Shown piece by piece: positions 55,101 through 63,523 of a stretch of 64,000 nucleotides of DNA. How positions within the stretch are numbered: position 1 is the first letter of the stretch; each line of letters begins with the position of its first letter. The stretch comes from Scleroderma bovista. Its lineage: Eukaryota; Basidiomycota; Agaricomycetes; Boletales; Sclerodermataceae. The position numbers and the translations under genes are program-made. Under the pieces are notes generated by a model. It was not told the origin of the DNA. It made no database searches and saw only the letters and a program-made list of their open reading frames with translations. The stretch lies in the NCBI GenBank assembly GCA_037178675.1, contig JAYMGJ010000265.1, positions 1-64,000 on the forward strand, read 5' to 3'.

Positions 55101-55877
55101 CGTTTCCAAAAGTGACTTGCACTCTGGAGGACACCTAGTTAAATTAACTTTGCCTGTTACCCAATCTATATCGGGGTTGTGCTTCTGAAGCCAGGTGTGG
55201 CCAAGGATAAGCGGCACTTTTCCAAGGCATGTGACAGCACACCACAGCTTTTCGGCATGTTTCCCAATGCCGACTGTCAACAATACATAATGTGTGATAT
55301 CACCCTCCTGATTCCTAGTGCCATCTACGTTAAGCACAGGGACGGGCTTTACCAGCTTAGATAACTGAAGTCGTCGACCAAGAGCCCAGCTCTTGTCAAC
55401 GAAACAACCAGTAGCGCCACTGTCTAGCAGAGCGTCTACTTTAATAGTATTAAGTGGTCCGCGGATGCAGACCGGTACCGTCACTTCACGTTCCATTGTG
55501 AAGGACCTTCGTAAGTCCATGAGAACTTCCAAGTTGCCGGCGGGACTTTCCGGTTCCTTAGATGCCAAAGAGGGAGAAGAAACAGTTTTATTCGACTGGG
55601 AATTAAGCACGCTCGATTTTACTTCCGGCACCGAGCCCTTTGCAGGGACCCCCTTAGAAGGTACAGTACAGTCCGAGTCACAGTCCATAGCATCAACAGA
55701 TAACACAGAGTAGCGAGAAGGAGAGACAGAGACAGGAGAAACTACTGAAGATACTTTTTTATGGGTTTTCGCTATTTTTGTACGTAACAAAGCAATGCGG
55801 TATTTAAATATTTCCTGCACTGCAGGAGTAGTAGCACGAGAAAGTCTATAGTCCAGAATTTGTACAGCTAAGTCCAA
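52146..55877 (-). CDS. pol: Pol polyprotein: protease, reverse transcriptase, RNase H, integrase, chromodomain
   Basis: The frame has about 1243 codons from the first alternative start to the stop, and it is open upstream to the gag stop region. In order: aspartic protease with VDALLDSGATGCFVDKSW (about residues 150-170); reverse transcriptase with YPLPLISQLVDKLKGCKLFT, FGLCNSPATFQ and VVYIDDLMIF; RNase H with RLETDASEFAVGGV and IYTDHHNLTYF; the integrase zinc finger (AGHKGVKATY through HCQKCQQSK) and its DDE core (DITVDFTEMP, VSDRGSVFASNF, QTDGQTERLNREINQYLR); and a C-terminal chromodomain (YEVDYIVASRIYKRQLQYLV plus HWRGYEEHERTWEP). All catalytic motifs are present. The chromodomain marks it as a chromovirus and would direct integration towards particular chromatin. 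There is no ATG near the 5' end, which fits expression by -1 frameshifting from gag. Confidence 0.93.
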   Translation of the reverse strand: MDLAVQILDYRLSRATTPAVQEIFKYRIALLRTKIAKTHKKVSSVVSPVSVSPSRYSVLSVDAMDCDSDCTVPSKGVPAKGSVPEVKSSVLNSQSNKTVSSPSLASKEPESPAGNLEVLMDLRRSFTMEREVTVPVCIRGPLNTIKVDALLDSGATGCFVDKSWALGRRLQLSKLVKPVPVLNVDGTRNQEGDITHYVLLTVGIGKHAEKLWCAVTCLGKVPLILGHTWLQKHNPDIDWVTGKVNLTRCPPECKSLLETRFAKLLRENESQKTWVQALKAHESKVTIYESTLEEAQKQVPKEYWEFLDVFSKKSSERMPLRKPWDHGIDLKEDFPPKKGRLIPLSVDEQKEVESFLDDQLAKGYIRPSISQQTSPVFFIPKKDGKKRMVQDYRYVNDWTIKNNYPLPLISQLVDKLKGCKLFTKMDLRWGYNNVRIREGDEWKAAFVTHKGAFEPLVMYFGLCNSPATFQKMMNEIFHDMSDVCVVYIDDLMIFMDTDDQEKHDRIVLEVLKRLCDNDLFVKPEKCRFRVTEVDFLGMIVSRDGIKMDPEKVNAILKWPEPTNVKQVRAFLGLGNFYRRFIKNYAIMARPMTDLTCKDMAFNFGEKECAAFEALKAAFTRAPVLQYPDQDREFRLETDASEFAVGGVISVKCEDSEFRPVTYMSHSMTPPERNYPIHDKEMLAIIKATEAWRHYLEATPYAFEIYTDHHNLTYFTKSQNLSKRQARWQMWMTRFNYSLIYKKGTQMHVADPLSRRSDHYVSSSDDNKDQVLLNPVSIKLIDVTDQSYEERQSLITNFHDTPVAGHKGVKATYNALRKHYSWRGMKEQIQTYVKHCQKCQQSKVSNQKTSGSLIPLPTPSGPWLDITVDFTEMPESLGYNYILVVVDRFSKEVVFVPCTKEETALSTAELFRDHVWCQHGLPSSVVSDRGSVFASNFLGELYRLLGVKRKMSTAFHPQTDGQTERLNREINQYLRTYVNDRQNEWAKWIKIAQFVWNNTVSEVTTDSLFGITRSYSPRMGVEPVDTVAPAAKDFAAIFNKVMESSEKAKRNMKLQADKHRNPAPGYVVGQQVWLSTDNLRMLNRASKKLTEKWIGPYEVTRVTPNAVELKLPKTLRIHPVVNVSRVKPYLGPLPGQPVSRPGPVHVSEERDEEYEVDYIVASRIYKRQLQYLVHWRGYEEHERTWEPSSNLKNSPLVVERFYRENPSAPRKLRMTQADFDSLFSRVPENLTVCDAQFCSLESCT

Positions 55878-55918
55878 CGAAGACTCGAGAGCGAGGATGC
55901 CCGTTTTATCCTCACTCT

Positions 55919-55931
55919 CTAATCTTTTAAA
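55919..55931 (-). promoter_or_regulatory. Canonical -1 ribosomal frameshift heptamer between gag and pol
   Basis: On the minus strand the gag codons read ...GAT TTA AAA GAT TAG. The heptamer T TTA AAA (plus 55925-55931) is the standard X XXY YYZ slip site. Slipping back one base gives TTT AAA AGA TTA GAG, which is exactly the pol frame and is open from there into the 1243-codon ORF. The gag stop lies one codon after the slip site. I did not evaluate a downstream pseudoknot. Confidence 0.82.
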
Positions 55932-56347
55932 TCTTTGAAGAACGCCTGCATTTCTGCAAACATCATTCCTCTTATTGCATTTAGCCGGTCATCCTCCGGC
56001 TGGGCTTGCGTTGCCCGTGCTTGCGGTTGCCCACGACGAGGGCGGCGCGGCTTTGTGCACTCTCGTGCAATGTGGCCAAATAATTGGCAATTGTAGCATT
56101 GGGGCCCTTTACCCCTTTGCTGACTTGCTTCAATGGCACCTATATCCATTGGGACACCACTCCCAGATGCGGCTGAAGACGAATAAGATTGGCCCTGGTA
56201 ATATCGGGCTGAGCCTTGCCCTTGGAGGTTGATGAGGAAGAGTTCCTGGGCTCTTCCCATCGCGCGAGCAGAGTTTGCGAGTCGTTCGTACGTGTCTCGT
56301 CGCATTCCCTGTATATAAATCTGCTCCAGGAGTTTCCTCTGGAGCGC

Positions 56348-56627
56348 TGAAAAGATAACAATGTGTTTGGGTGGCTGCTCCCTCAGATGAGGTGCATTCG
56401 ACCCAGGGACTTCTGGAGGTCTGGCAAGGCTCCCAAGGACTAAGGAGACTAAGAAACTAGAGAGTGGAAGGGTGGTTCAGTCACTCCAAGACTGAGCTCA
56501 AAGATATACACTGAAGAGAAGGATATTTTTTTTTTAGTAAGCTAAGTACAAGCCTACATAGCTAAGGTAAGAGTCCAGTATCAGTACTACCAATCTACAC
56601 ACCCAGAGACAGGACTGTCTCTACAGC
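56348..56627 (-). mobile_element. Solo LTR, family 4, inside chromovirus gag
   Basis: The 280-bp sequence has TG...CA ends on either strand (plus TGAAAAGATA...GTCTCTACA), flanked by GCGC at 56344-56347 and 56628-56631. It is an inverted copy of 57385-57653. Deleting it joins the Gag codons for ERAL to QRKLLEQIY, the order expected in Gypsy Gag proteins. Confidence 0.82.
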
Positions 56628-57384
56628 GCGCGTTCGAGCAAGTCGCGGGCGTACTCATCTACACAGCCCCCTTGGTTCTTGAGCGCCTCGAACTGCGCTA
56701 AGAAGTCGTCGATTCTCTGCCTCGGGCCCTGCCTAAGGTGGAGTAGTTGGGCACGTGCCCACTCGGCGTTGTTTCCGGGGAGAAAGAACCTCTCTATCTC
56801 CTCCGCGAAGTCATCCCAAGCGGGCCAGGCCGGCGGGGGCGGGGGCTCTCCGGCCAGGACGGGCGGGGCGTTGGCAAGGGCCTGGGCTGCCGCCATGCAG
56901 CCGTCCAGACGGACCTGAGCCCACCGACCAGCTTTCGGGCCAGTGAGCCGGGAGAGAACTGCGGCGGTAACCTGGGCGTCGTTTGCCCCCTCCATCGAGA
57001 TTTGTATCCAGATCTTGATCTTGGACCACCACTCGTGGAACTTCTGAGGGGAGCCATCGTAACTCCCGGGATCTGCGACCACCTTCTTGCGCGATGGCGG
57101 TGCAGGGCGAGGCTGTGCAGCCGTAAGGGCCGCGATATGTGCCTGTAGGGCGATTTGTCCCTGGACAAGCTGTGCGAGGAGTTGGTCAAGGTCTGCCATG
57201 ACGACCTAGTAGGGGTGGAGGCGGGAATAGGGGGTAGGTCTTTGTTTAACCGGTCGGAGACGGGAAGACCGGAACGTGCGGCGGCGAGCGAGCGGGAGGT
57301 CTGGCAGGGGCGGAACAGGAAGGGAACGGTGGAGGCCGAGGAGGACTTGGATTTCGAAGTCGCTGACAAGGCAACTGTAGGCGG

Positions 57385-57653
57385 TGTAGAGACAGTCCTG
57401 TCTCTAGGTGTGTAGATTGGTAGTACTGATACTGGACTCTTACCTTAGCTATGTAGGCTTGTACTTAGCTTACTAAGCAACTTCCCTCTTTCCTCTGTAT
57501 ATGTTTGATCTCAGTCCTGGAGTGACTGAACACCTCTACTCTCCCTACTTCCTCTAGTCTCCCCAGTCCCTGGGAGCTCTGCCAGACCTCCAGAAGCCCC
57601 TGGGTCGAGCATGCCTTACCTGAGGCAGCAGCAACACCCAACCCCCCCCTACA
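57385..57653 (+). mobile_element. Solo LTR, family 4, second copy
   Basis: The 269-bp sequence TGTAGAGACAG...CCCTACA is flanked by GCGG at 57381-57384 and 57654-57657. It is inverted with respect to 56348-56627 and similar over its whole length, with more divergence near the outer end. It separates the 57199 gag start from upstream gag-like sequence. Confidence 0.8.
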
Positions 57654-58654
57654 GCGGCAACGGCGTTGGTAAACTGGAACTCTTCTTCGATCGCCGACTC
57701 CCTTTCCTGTACTTTGACGAGGGTGTCAGGGCGGGGACCGTAAATGACCGCCAAGCGCTCCTGTTGCGCTTCGACGAGGTGACGAGGGAACTGGTAAGGT
57801 ATGGTGACTATCGTAAGGGGTGACGTAGGAGTAAGGTTACTTTGGGACTAGATCCCCACAGTTGTTCCGCTAACTAAGCGTAAGACTTTGTTCGCCTGTC
57901 GCGCTCGCTGGGTCAGGGCAGTGGCACAGCTATGCAAAGAACAAACGGCTAGCGGCTGCAGATCACAAGGTCTACCTCTGCACGGACGCAGGAACTACCG
58001 AGTATGTATGTCTCAATCGCCTTGAGGCTGCGAACCTCTCTTGAACGGGCGCCGACCTTCAGACACCAGGCACGACCCTGGGCTGGTGTACAGTACGTAA
58101 AGGTAACGGTGCTAGAAACTCCCAATGCCGAAGCACTACGGGAACGGCACTAAAGGCTGGCCGTGAACGAAACGGAAAGGTATGAAGGTGAAGCTCCTTA
58201 ACCCTGGAGTCCGGGTATAGTTTCCTTATAAGGCTAGGAGAGCGCGTAGTAGAGCGAGTAAGATGTATAGATTCGAGCTCAGGTGAGATGACCCTAGGCA
58301 GAACACCTAAGACCCAACTACACGCGAGGCTCTGAGGAGAAATAGGACGCGAGGATCTAGAGCAATAACCCAAGATGAGCTCGAATGGGGAGCCTCTGGG
58401 TGCTGGATTGCACGGCATATATACTACTATACACGAGGGCTATGCGAGGCTATCCATGAGGCTACGTGCAGGTAGAAGGCTATGTAATGACATCACTGTG
58501 GAGCTAAGGCTGTGCGTAATGATGTCAAGGGTAACAGCGTGTACAGCACGAGGTACAGGTCTAGACTAGGTAGATAAGATAGAGGCTGTACACTAAGATA
58601 AGATAAACACTATCTAATCGCAGATTAGATAAGATAAAAAGTCGGACCGTAACA

Positions 58655-59082
58655 ATATGTGGAATTGATGTATACTGATGCATCACCATTTTCCGATCTG
58701 TCACCGCAGCTGGGCAACACCCGGTGCAGAAAACCTCTCCCGCTGACTTCATACCAACAGGGTAATTCTGGTAACATGTGAAATTCTATTGATTCGTCGA
58801 ATTTCTCCTTTTGGAGTAATGGGGAGTTTTACCACTCAATGCCCACTGATGTGGGTTCCACCCACGGCTGATCTCCAACTTGATGTGAATGTATTCATGT
58901 TGCCACCGTCCCAACATTGTAAATTCTATTCCTTGTCTTTATTTTTCCTATATAATTTATTTTATTGGTTTGAACTTTGTTGATTATGCATAGCCACCAC
59001 CCCGCCACCACCTATCCGCGGTCTCAATATAAGTATTCCTCAGTATCCCGGCTTTGTTTGGGTCTCATTTCTCTCCCCTTCA
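58655..59082. other. Upstream region of the TET/JBP gene, no gene seen
   Basis: This AT-moderate sequence holds only short ORFs. It is the continuation of the sequence interrupted by the chromovirus at 51763. TATATAATTTATTTTATTGG near 58950 could be part of the TET/JBP promoter, but I have no firm evidence. Confidence 0.4.
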
Positions 59083-60348
59083 TGGCTGCTCCTGTGTCCT
59101 ACCAAACCAACTACCAGCTATCTCATCAAGTTTCTGCTTATATGCGATGCCGCTTCTGTTCCTTGGCTTTCCCCAACTCGGGGACCACGACACCTCAAAT
59201 TTCCCTTAACCTCCCAGTCGACCTTTCAGTTGGGATGCACCAGATGGTAGCCACTTTGGTTACCACGTATAATTATCGCAGTATGCCTCCTTCATGCCCC
59301 TTTCCTCCAGTACTCATCTTTGTCCAGTTGACTCTGGTGTTGACCTCATCCGGCTTGCTGAATCATTGGCATCCATGGAGCCTGGGACCACCGCGGATAG
59401 GGAGCAAACCTTCCTTAACAAGTTCCCTGCTACTATTTCAGGTCTTATTGATGAACCAGCGGTGATTTTGGGGGAGGGGGGAACTGTAGCTTTGTGGTAT
59501 CTCCCTGGTGCCTTGGCACGGCCAACACAGGTATGATTTAATACCTCTTCTGTTCATAATCTTCTATAATTCCTGTAGACAAATATAAATATTCTGCAGG
59601 CATTAGGTCCACTCCATACACAACTGTCCACCAGTATCACTGGCCAGACATGGCGCAATGACCCATGGTACTTTCATCCGGAACAGACCCGTGTGACTGG
59701 TTGTTTGGAGCTTTCTCCTGCAAGACATCAAATGGGTCATTACGTGTGTGCTTACCATTCCTGCCATGAATTAATTGATAATATCATATTCAGCATGAGA
59801 ATGCTTCCATTTCCGTGGACCTCAATACAGCCACAGGTTTCCAGTGGTTGCAAGATATGGTGCAGCCGACCTCCATTATATCGGGTGCATTATCAATCAT
59901 GCATCCACAGCTGTATGAGGATGGTATGCGAGGAATTAGTTTATTGGAAGATTGGTCTTCCGCAAATGACCTCGGCATGAACCGGGCCTTATCCCTCTGG
60001 CCCACCACATTTACCAATATTTCAGTTATTGCGAACCGGTGCACCCCCCTCCACCGTGATCCCCAATCCCGTGCCAGTTGGTATGATATTATAGTAAATG
60101 TGGGTGAATACACTGACTGTATCATGGCCATCCCTACCCTTGGCATCGAGCTGGTGTACAAACCCGGTACCGCAGTCGCATTCTCCGGGAGGCTTCTTAG
60201 GCACGGGGTAAATGCTGTAGAAGGAAACCAGTACTGTTTGACCTACTATATGAGGGATAACATTCACCATTGGGCAAATGTTCCAAGGTGTGCAGATTGG
60301 ATGAGGATTGATAGTGTGGAGAGGTTGCTGAGGCCTACCATACTGTAA
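59083..60348 (+). CDS. TET/JBP-family 2-oxoglutarate/Fe(II) dioxygenase (DNA base hydroxylase)
   Basis: TET/JBP enzymes oxidise 5-methylcytosine (or thymine) in DNA. The C-terminal exon carries the double-stranded beta-helix signature: CTPLHRDPQSRASWYD (Fe-binding His-x-Asp), IIVNVGEYTDCIMAIPTLGI, the strand VYKPGTAVAFSGRLLRHGVN (second Fe-binding His), and CLTYYMRDNIHHW with a conserved Arg. Earlier exons have GLIDEPAVILGEGGTVALWY followed by LPGAL, the G-x-x-x-W-Y-L-P motif typical of the family, then WRNDPWYF and LELSPARHQMGHY. Introns near 59531-59599 and 59741-59788 have good sites. The start is uncertain: 59083 (MAAPVSYQTNYQL, with a Cys-x2-Cys) is plausible but needs a join I could not verify; 59294 is the fallback. 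Apart from that, the frame looks intact. It lies about 1.3 kb from KDZ2 companion ORF 2 once the chromovirus is removed. Confidence 0.82.
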
Positions 60349-60829
60349 AGTGCAGAGGAGTTTATAGAACAGATGTATTTCACTATTGACATCTCTTCCT
60401 AACTGAATTAATAAATACATATGGAGTGGAATTTTAGAAATGATAATGCTTATCATGTTGCCGCGGCTGCGTGGTCGCTTATTATGTTTCTGGACATGTC
60501 TAACCTAATTGATATTTTGGTGATCCATATTTCTCCATATCATTATTCGCCTGCCACTGAACACAGGCCCTATAAACTCCCATGGGCTTTCGGAGGGAAA
60601 TCATTATTGTCTTGATTGTGCTTCAGGCTCATTTTTCCGGTATCCTACTTTGTATTTACTGTAACACCGCGGCTTCTGTCAGCTGCATTCTCCTGCCGCG
60701 GCCATCTTTGGCTCACCTTATACCCATGTACCAGACTCCGTAAGCCCATCCATCACTCTCGGCCAGTTATATATGGGCCAATCCACATTAGAGGGAAACA
60801 CCATATGTCAGCCTAACCATGTTAATGGG

Positions 60830-61770
60830 GCTAGATATTATAGGCCTTGCTTTGATTTACATTCCAGTGGTATTTTGGCTCACCCGTATTCCAGGTCACA
60901 ACTGATTCATAGCCCACCCTTGACTCACGGGATGATGCAATTTTACATGGGCTCACCCATATTCCATTGGACAGATCAAATCTTAGCCCACCCATGCTAC
61001 TCAGTATGATGAAACATGGGCTCACCTATACCCTAGTGACTGTTCTACCTGGGCTGACCCATATCACATGGAACCATGTAATAATAGCCCATCCATATCA
61101 CATCAGAACATCATAATGTAAGCTCACTCATGCTACACGACCTTAATGTATATGGGCCCCCCACAGTTCAGGGGACATTGTTATTTTGGCTGACATACAT
61201 GATAAGGGACAGGTTATTCAAAGCCCACCCGTGCTACACGGGATGGTGGCATCATATATGGGCTCACCCATATCACATTGGAACCATCCACTCTCAGCCC
61301 ACTCTTGCTACTCGTGATGATGGAATATGGGCTCCTCTATACCTTAGGGACTTTGTTCTCACTCATACTACACAGGACTATGTAATAGCAGCCTGCCCAT
61401 GTCAGATGTGATGATATAATAGGGGCCCATCCATATCCCATGACAACATCCATGTGTCAGCCCACTCATGCTACTCGGGATAATGGAATATGGGCTCACC
61501 TATACCTTAGGTGAATGTGATTTCGGCTCACTCATATTACATGGGACCATGTAATAGCAGCCTGCCTACATAACATGGGATGGTATAATAGGGGCCCATT
61601 CACATCCTATTGGCATATCAAAGTTTCGGCCCACTCGTGCTACTTGGGATGATGGAATATGGGCTCACTGCTACCTTTGGGGAAGGTTATTTCGGCTCAC
61701 TTGTATCACATGGGATCATGTGGTAGCAGCCTGTCAATGTGACATGTCTGTCAGCCCACTCGTGCTACAT
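60830..61770. repeat. Minisatellite with GGGCTCACCCATAT / AGCCCACCCATGCTAC units
   Basis: Irregular units of about 60-75 bp alternate ATATGGGCTCACCCATA-type and AGCCCACTCATGCTAC-type halves, with ACATGGGA motifs. The organisation into two related halves recalls the 70-bp dimeric array at 33085-34030, although the sequences differ. ORFs in it are artefacts. Confidence 0.75.
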
Positions 61771-61959
61771 CTAGCTGTTGCGCACTGGATAGTTATAACA
61801 ACCCACAGTGTGAACTTTACCTGTGGTCAAAAACCAAGGTTCCACTCTAACCAATACCAATGTCAGAGAAAATATTCCCTGTCAACTACTGTGCATAAAT
61901 GCTGAGTAGGTTTTCCATCTCTGGTGTTGATAGTACACTCTCCCCTTAATGTTAAGGGC

Positions 61960-63260
61960 AGAGTTTAGTCCACTGGTTATAAAAGATTGTCCCTGGATGA
62001 TGCATGGTGGTAACCCTTACCATCACTCTGCGGTGGGTACTCACTCCACTGTAGTCAAACTGTGCTGTATAATCAACTGCAGTGGATAGCTAACCTGTGG
62101 TATCATATGCAGTGGGTGGTCAACCCTGGGTAGGTAGTGGTTGCAACTGGGACCAAGGTTGATGACCAACCCTGCAGTGGGTACTCATTCCACTGGGTAG
62201 TCAACCTGTGCTGTGTAGTCAACAGCAGTGGCTAGCTAATCCTGGGTAGGTAGCTAACCCACCGTATGTGTGAACCCACGGTATCACCTACAGTGAGCAA
62301 AGCCACAATGGATGGTCACCCCTCAGTAGATAGTTGTTTGTAGTGTAACCGTGGTTACTATTCAAACTGCGGTTGAGAGTCACTCCACAAGGTAATCAAC
62401 CCCTGATATGTATTCAACAGCAGTGGGTAGATAACCTGTGTTGGGTAGCTACCCCGTGGTATGTATTGAACCCGCAGTGTAACATGCAGCAGGTGGCCAA
62501 CCTGCAGTGGGTACTCCACTGTGTACTCTATCTGTGCTGTACTGTCAACAGCAGTAGCTGGCTAATCTGTATCGAACCCGCGGTTTCATTTGGAGTGGGT
62601 AGTCAACCCACAATGGTTGGTCACCCCTCAGTACTAGAGAGTCACACCACTTGGTAGTTAACCCCCGCTGTGTAGTAAACAGTGGGTGGATAACCCGCGT
62701 TGGGTACATAACCCACGGTATGTATTGAATCCACAGTGTAACTTGCAGCAGGTGGCCACCCCGAGGTGGGTACTCCACTGTGTAGTTGACCAGTGCTGTA
62801 CAGTAGCTAGCTAATCCATGGTGGGCAGCTAACCCACGGTAAGTATTGAACCCGCAGTTTCTGCAGTGGGAGTCAACCCACAATGGGCAGTCACCCCTGG
62901 GTTGGTAGTGCGACCGCAGTGTAGTCAACCCGCGGTGGAGAGTTACTCCACTGGGTAGTTAACCCCCGCTGTGTAGTCAACAGTAGTGGGTGGATAACCC
63001 TTGTTGGGCAGCTAACACACAGTGTGACATGCAGTGGATGGTCAACCCTGGGTAGTTACATGGTTGGAAATAGTTCCTGGCTGACCTAACCTGCATGGGT
63101 AGTTAACCCATGGTTAGTAGTGGGCCCGTAGTGGGACTGTGGTTTGTAGTAATCCCATGGTGTGTGATGCCTGTGTATGTATAGTCAGCTGTAGCAGTCC
63201 ATCAATGGTAAGTAGTCAACCCGCAGTAGTCAACCCCAGTAGTTCACCCGCGGTAATGAA
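61960..63260. repeat. Degenerate minisatellite of AACCCGCGGTGG-type units
   Basis: Short units of about 20-40 bp of the form GTAGTCAACCCGCAGTGG repeat, with many variants of one palindromic core: CCGCGG, CCGCAG, CTGCGG, CCACGG, CTGCAG. Most variants differ by C-to-T or G-to-A at the CpG positions. No gene is visible. 63261-63523 is similar but sparser and holds nothing else. Confidence 0.75.
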
Positions 63261-63523
63261 GCCAGTTCTGCTGGTAGGTTGATTAGATTAGTTCCTACTG
63301 TATGCAGTAGTATCTATTTTTGCTAGCCCACCCCATACCTTTGCATTCCAGTAAATATGGGCTCATCCATTAATGTGCACCCAGTAAGATTGTGGCCCAC
63401 CAACATGACATGATGACAATTCCTATATCCCTACCATAACCCCTCCTTGACTACTACCATAGCCCACCCATATCACATGGTAACAAAATCATAGTGTGTA
63501 GCCCACCTGTATTACTCGGTGAT

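Larger units (their letters stand above)
55919..57199 (-). pseudogene. gag: Chromovirus Gag, interrupted by a solo LTR
   Basis: The upstream part starts MADLDQLLAQLVQGQIALQA at 57199 and contains the capsid-like core (GSYDGSPQKFHEWWSKIKIW; FLAQFEALKNQGGCVDEYAR plus DLLERAL). A 280-bp solo LTR with a 4-bp duplication then interrupts it. The frame resumes with QRKLLEQIYIQGMRRDTYER and a CCHC zinc knuckle, CYNCQLFGHIAREC. It ends with FFKDLKD and TAG at 55919. Joining the halves gives the usual Gag order, so the element was functional before the LTR landed. Additional coding sequence 5' of 57199 (for example IYGPRPDTLVKVQERESAIE at about 57680-57755) may be the true N-terminus, separated by the second solo LTR. 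Confidence 0.8.
51764..58654 (-). mobile_element. Full-length Ty3/Gypsy chromovirus with intact pol and perfect TSD
   Basis: The two 371-bp LTRs (51764-52134 and 58284-58654; TGAGATGACC...ACCGTAACA on the plus strand) differ at only about two positions that I can find, and ATATG flanks the element on both sides (51759-51763 and 58655-58659). A polypurine tract, GAGGGGGGAGTAG, adjoins the 3' LTR (plus 52135-52147). The order is 5' LTR, leader and gag (58283-55919), then pol to 52146. Two solo LTRs of another family lie in the gag half. The near-identical LTRs and intact pol point to a recent insertion into the KDZ2/TET block. I could not assign a primer-binding site: the sequence after the 5' LTR is CCTGAGCTCGAATC. 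Confidence 0.93.

Noticed and set aside
56348..57653. A DNA transposon with ~250-bp terminal inverted repeats carrying gag
   Set aside because: Each inverted copy has its own 4-bp flanking duplication, and the Gag frame continues across the left copy, so two separate solo LTRs explain it better.
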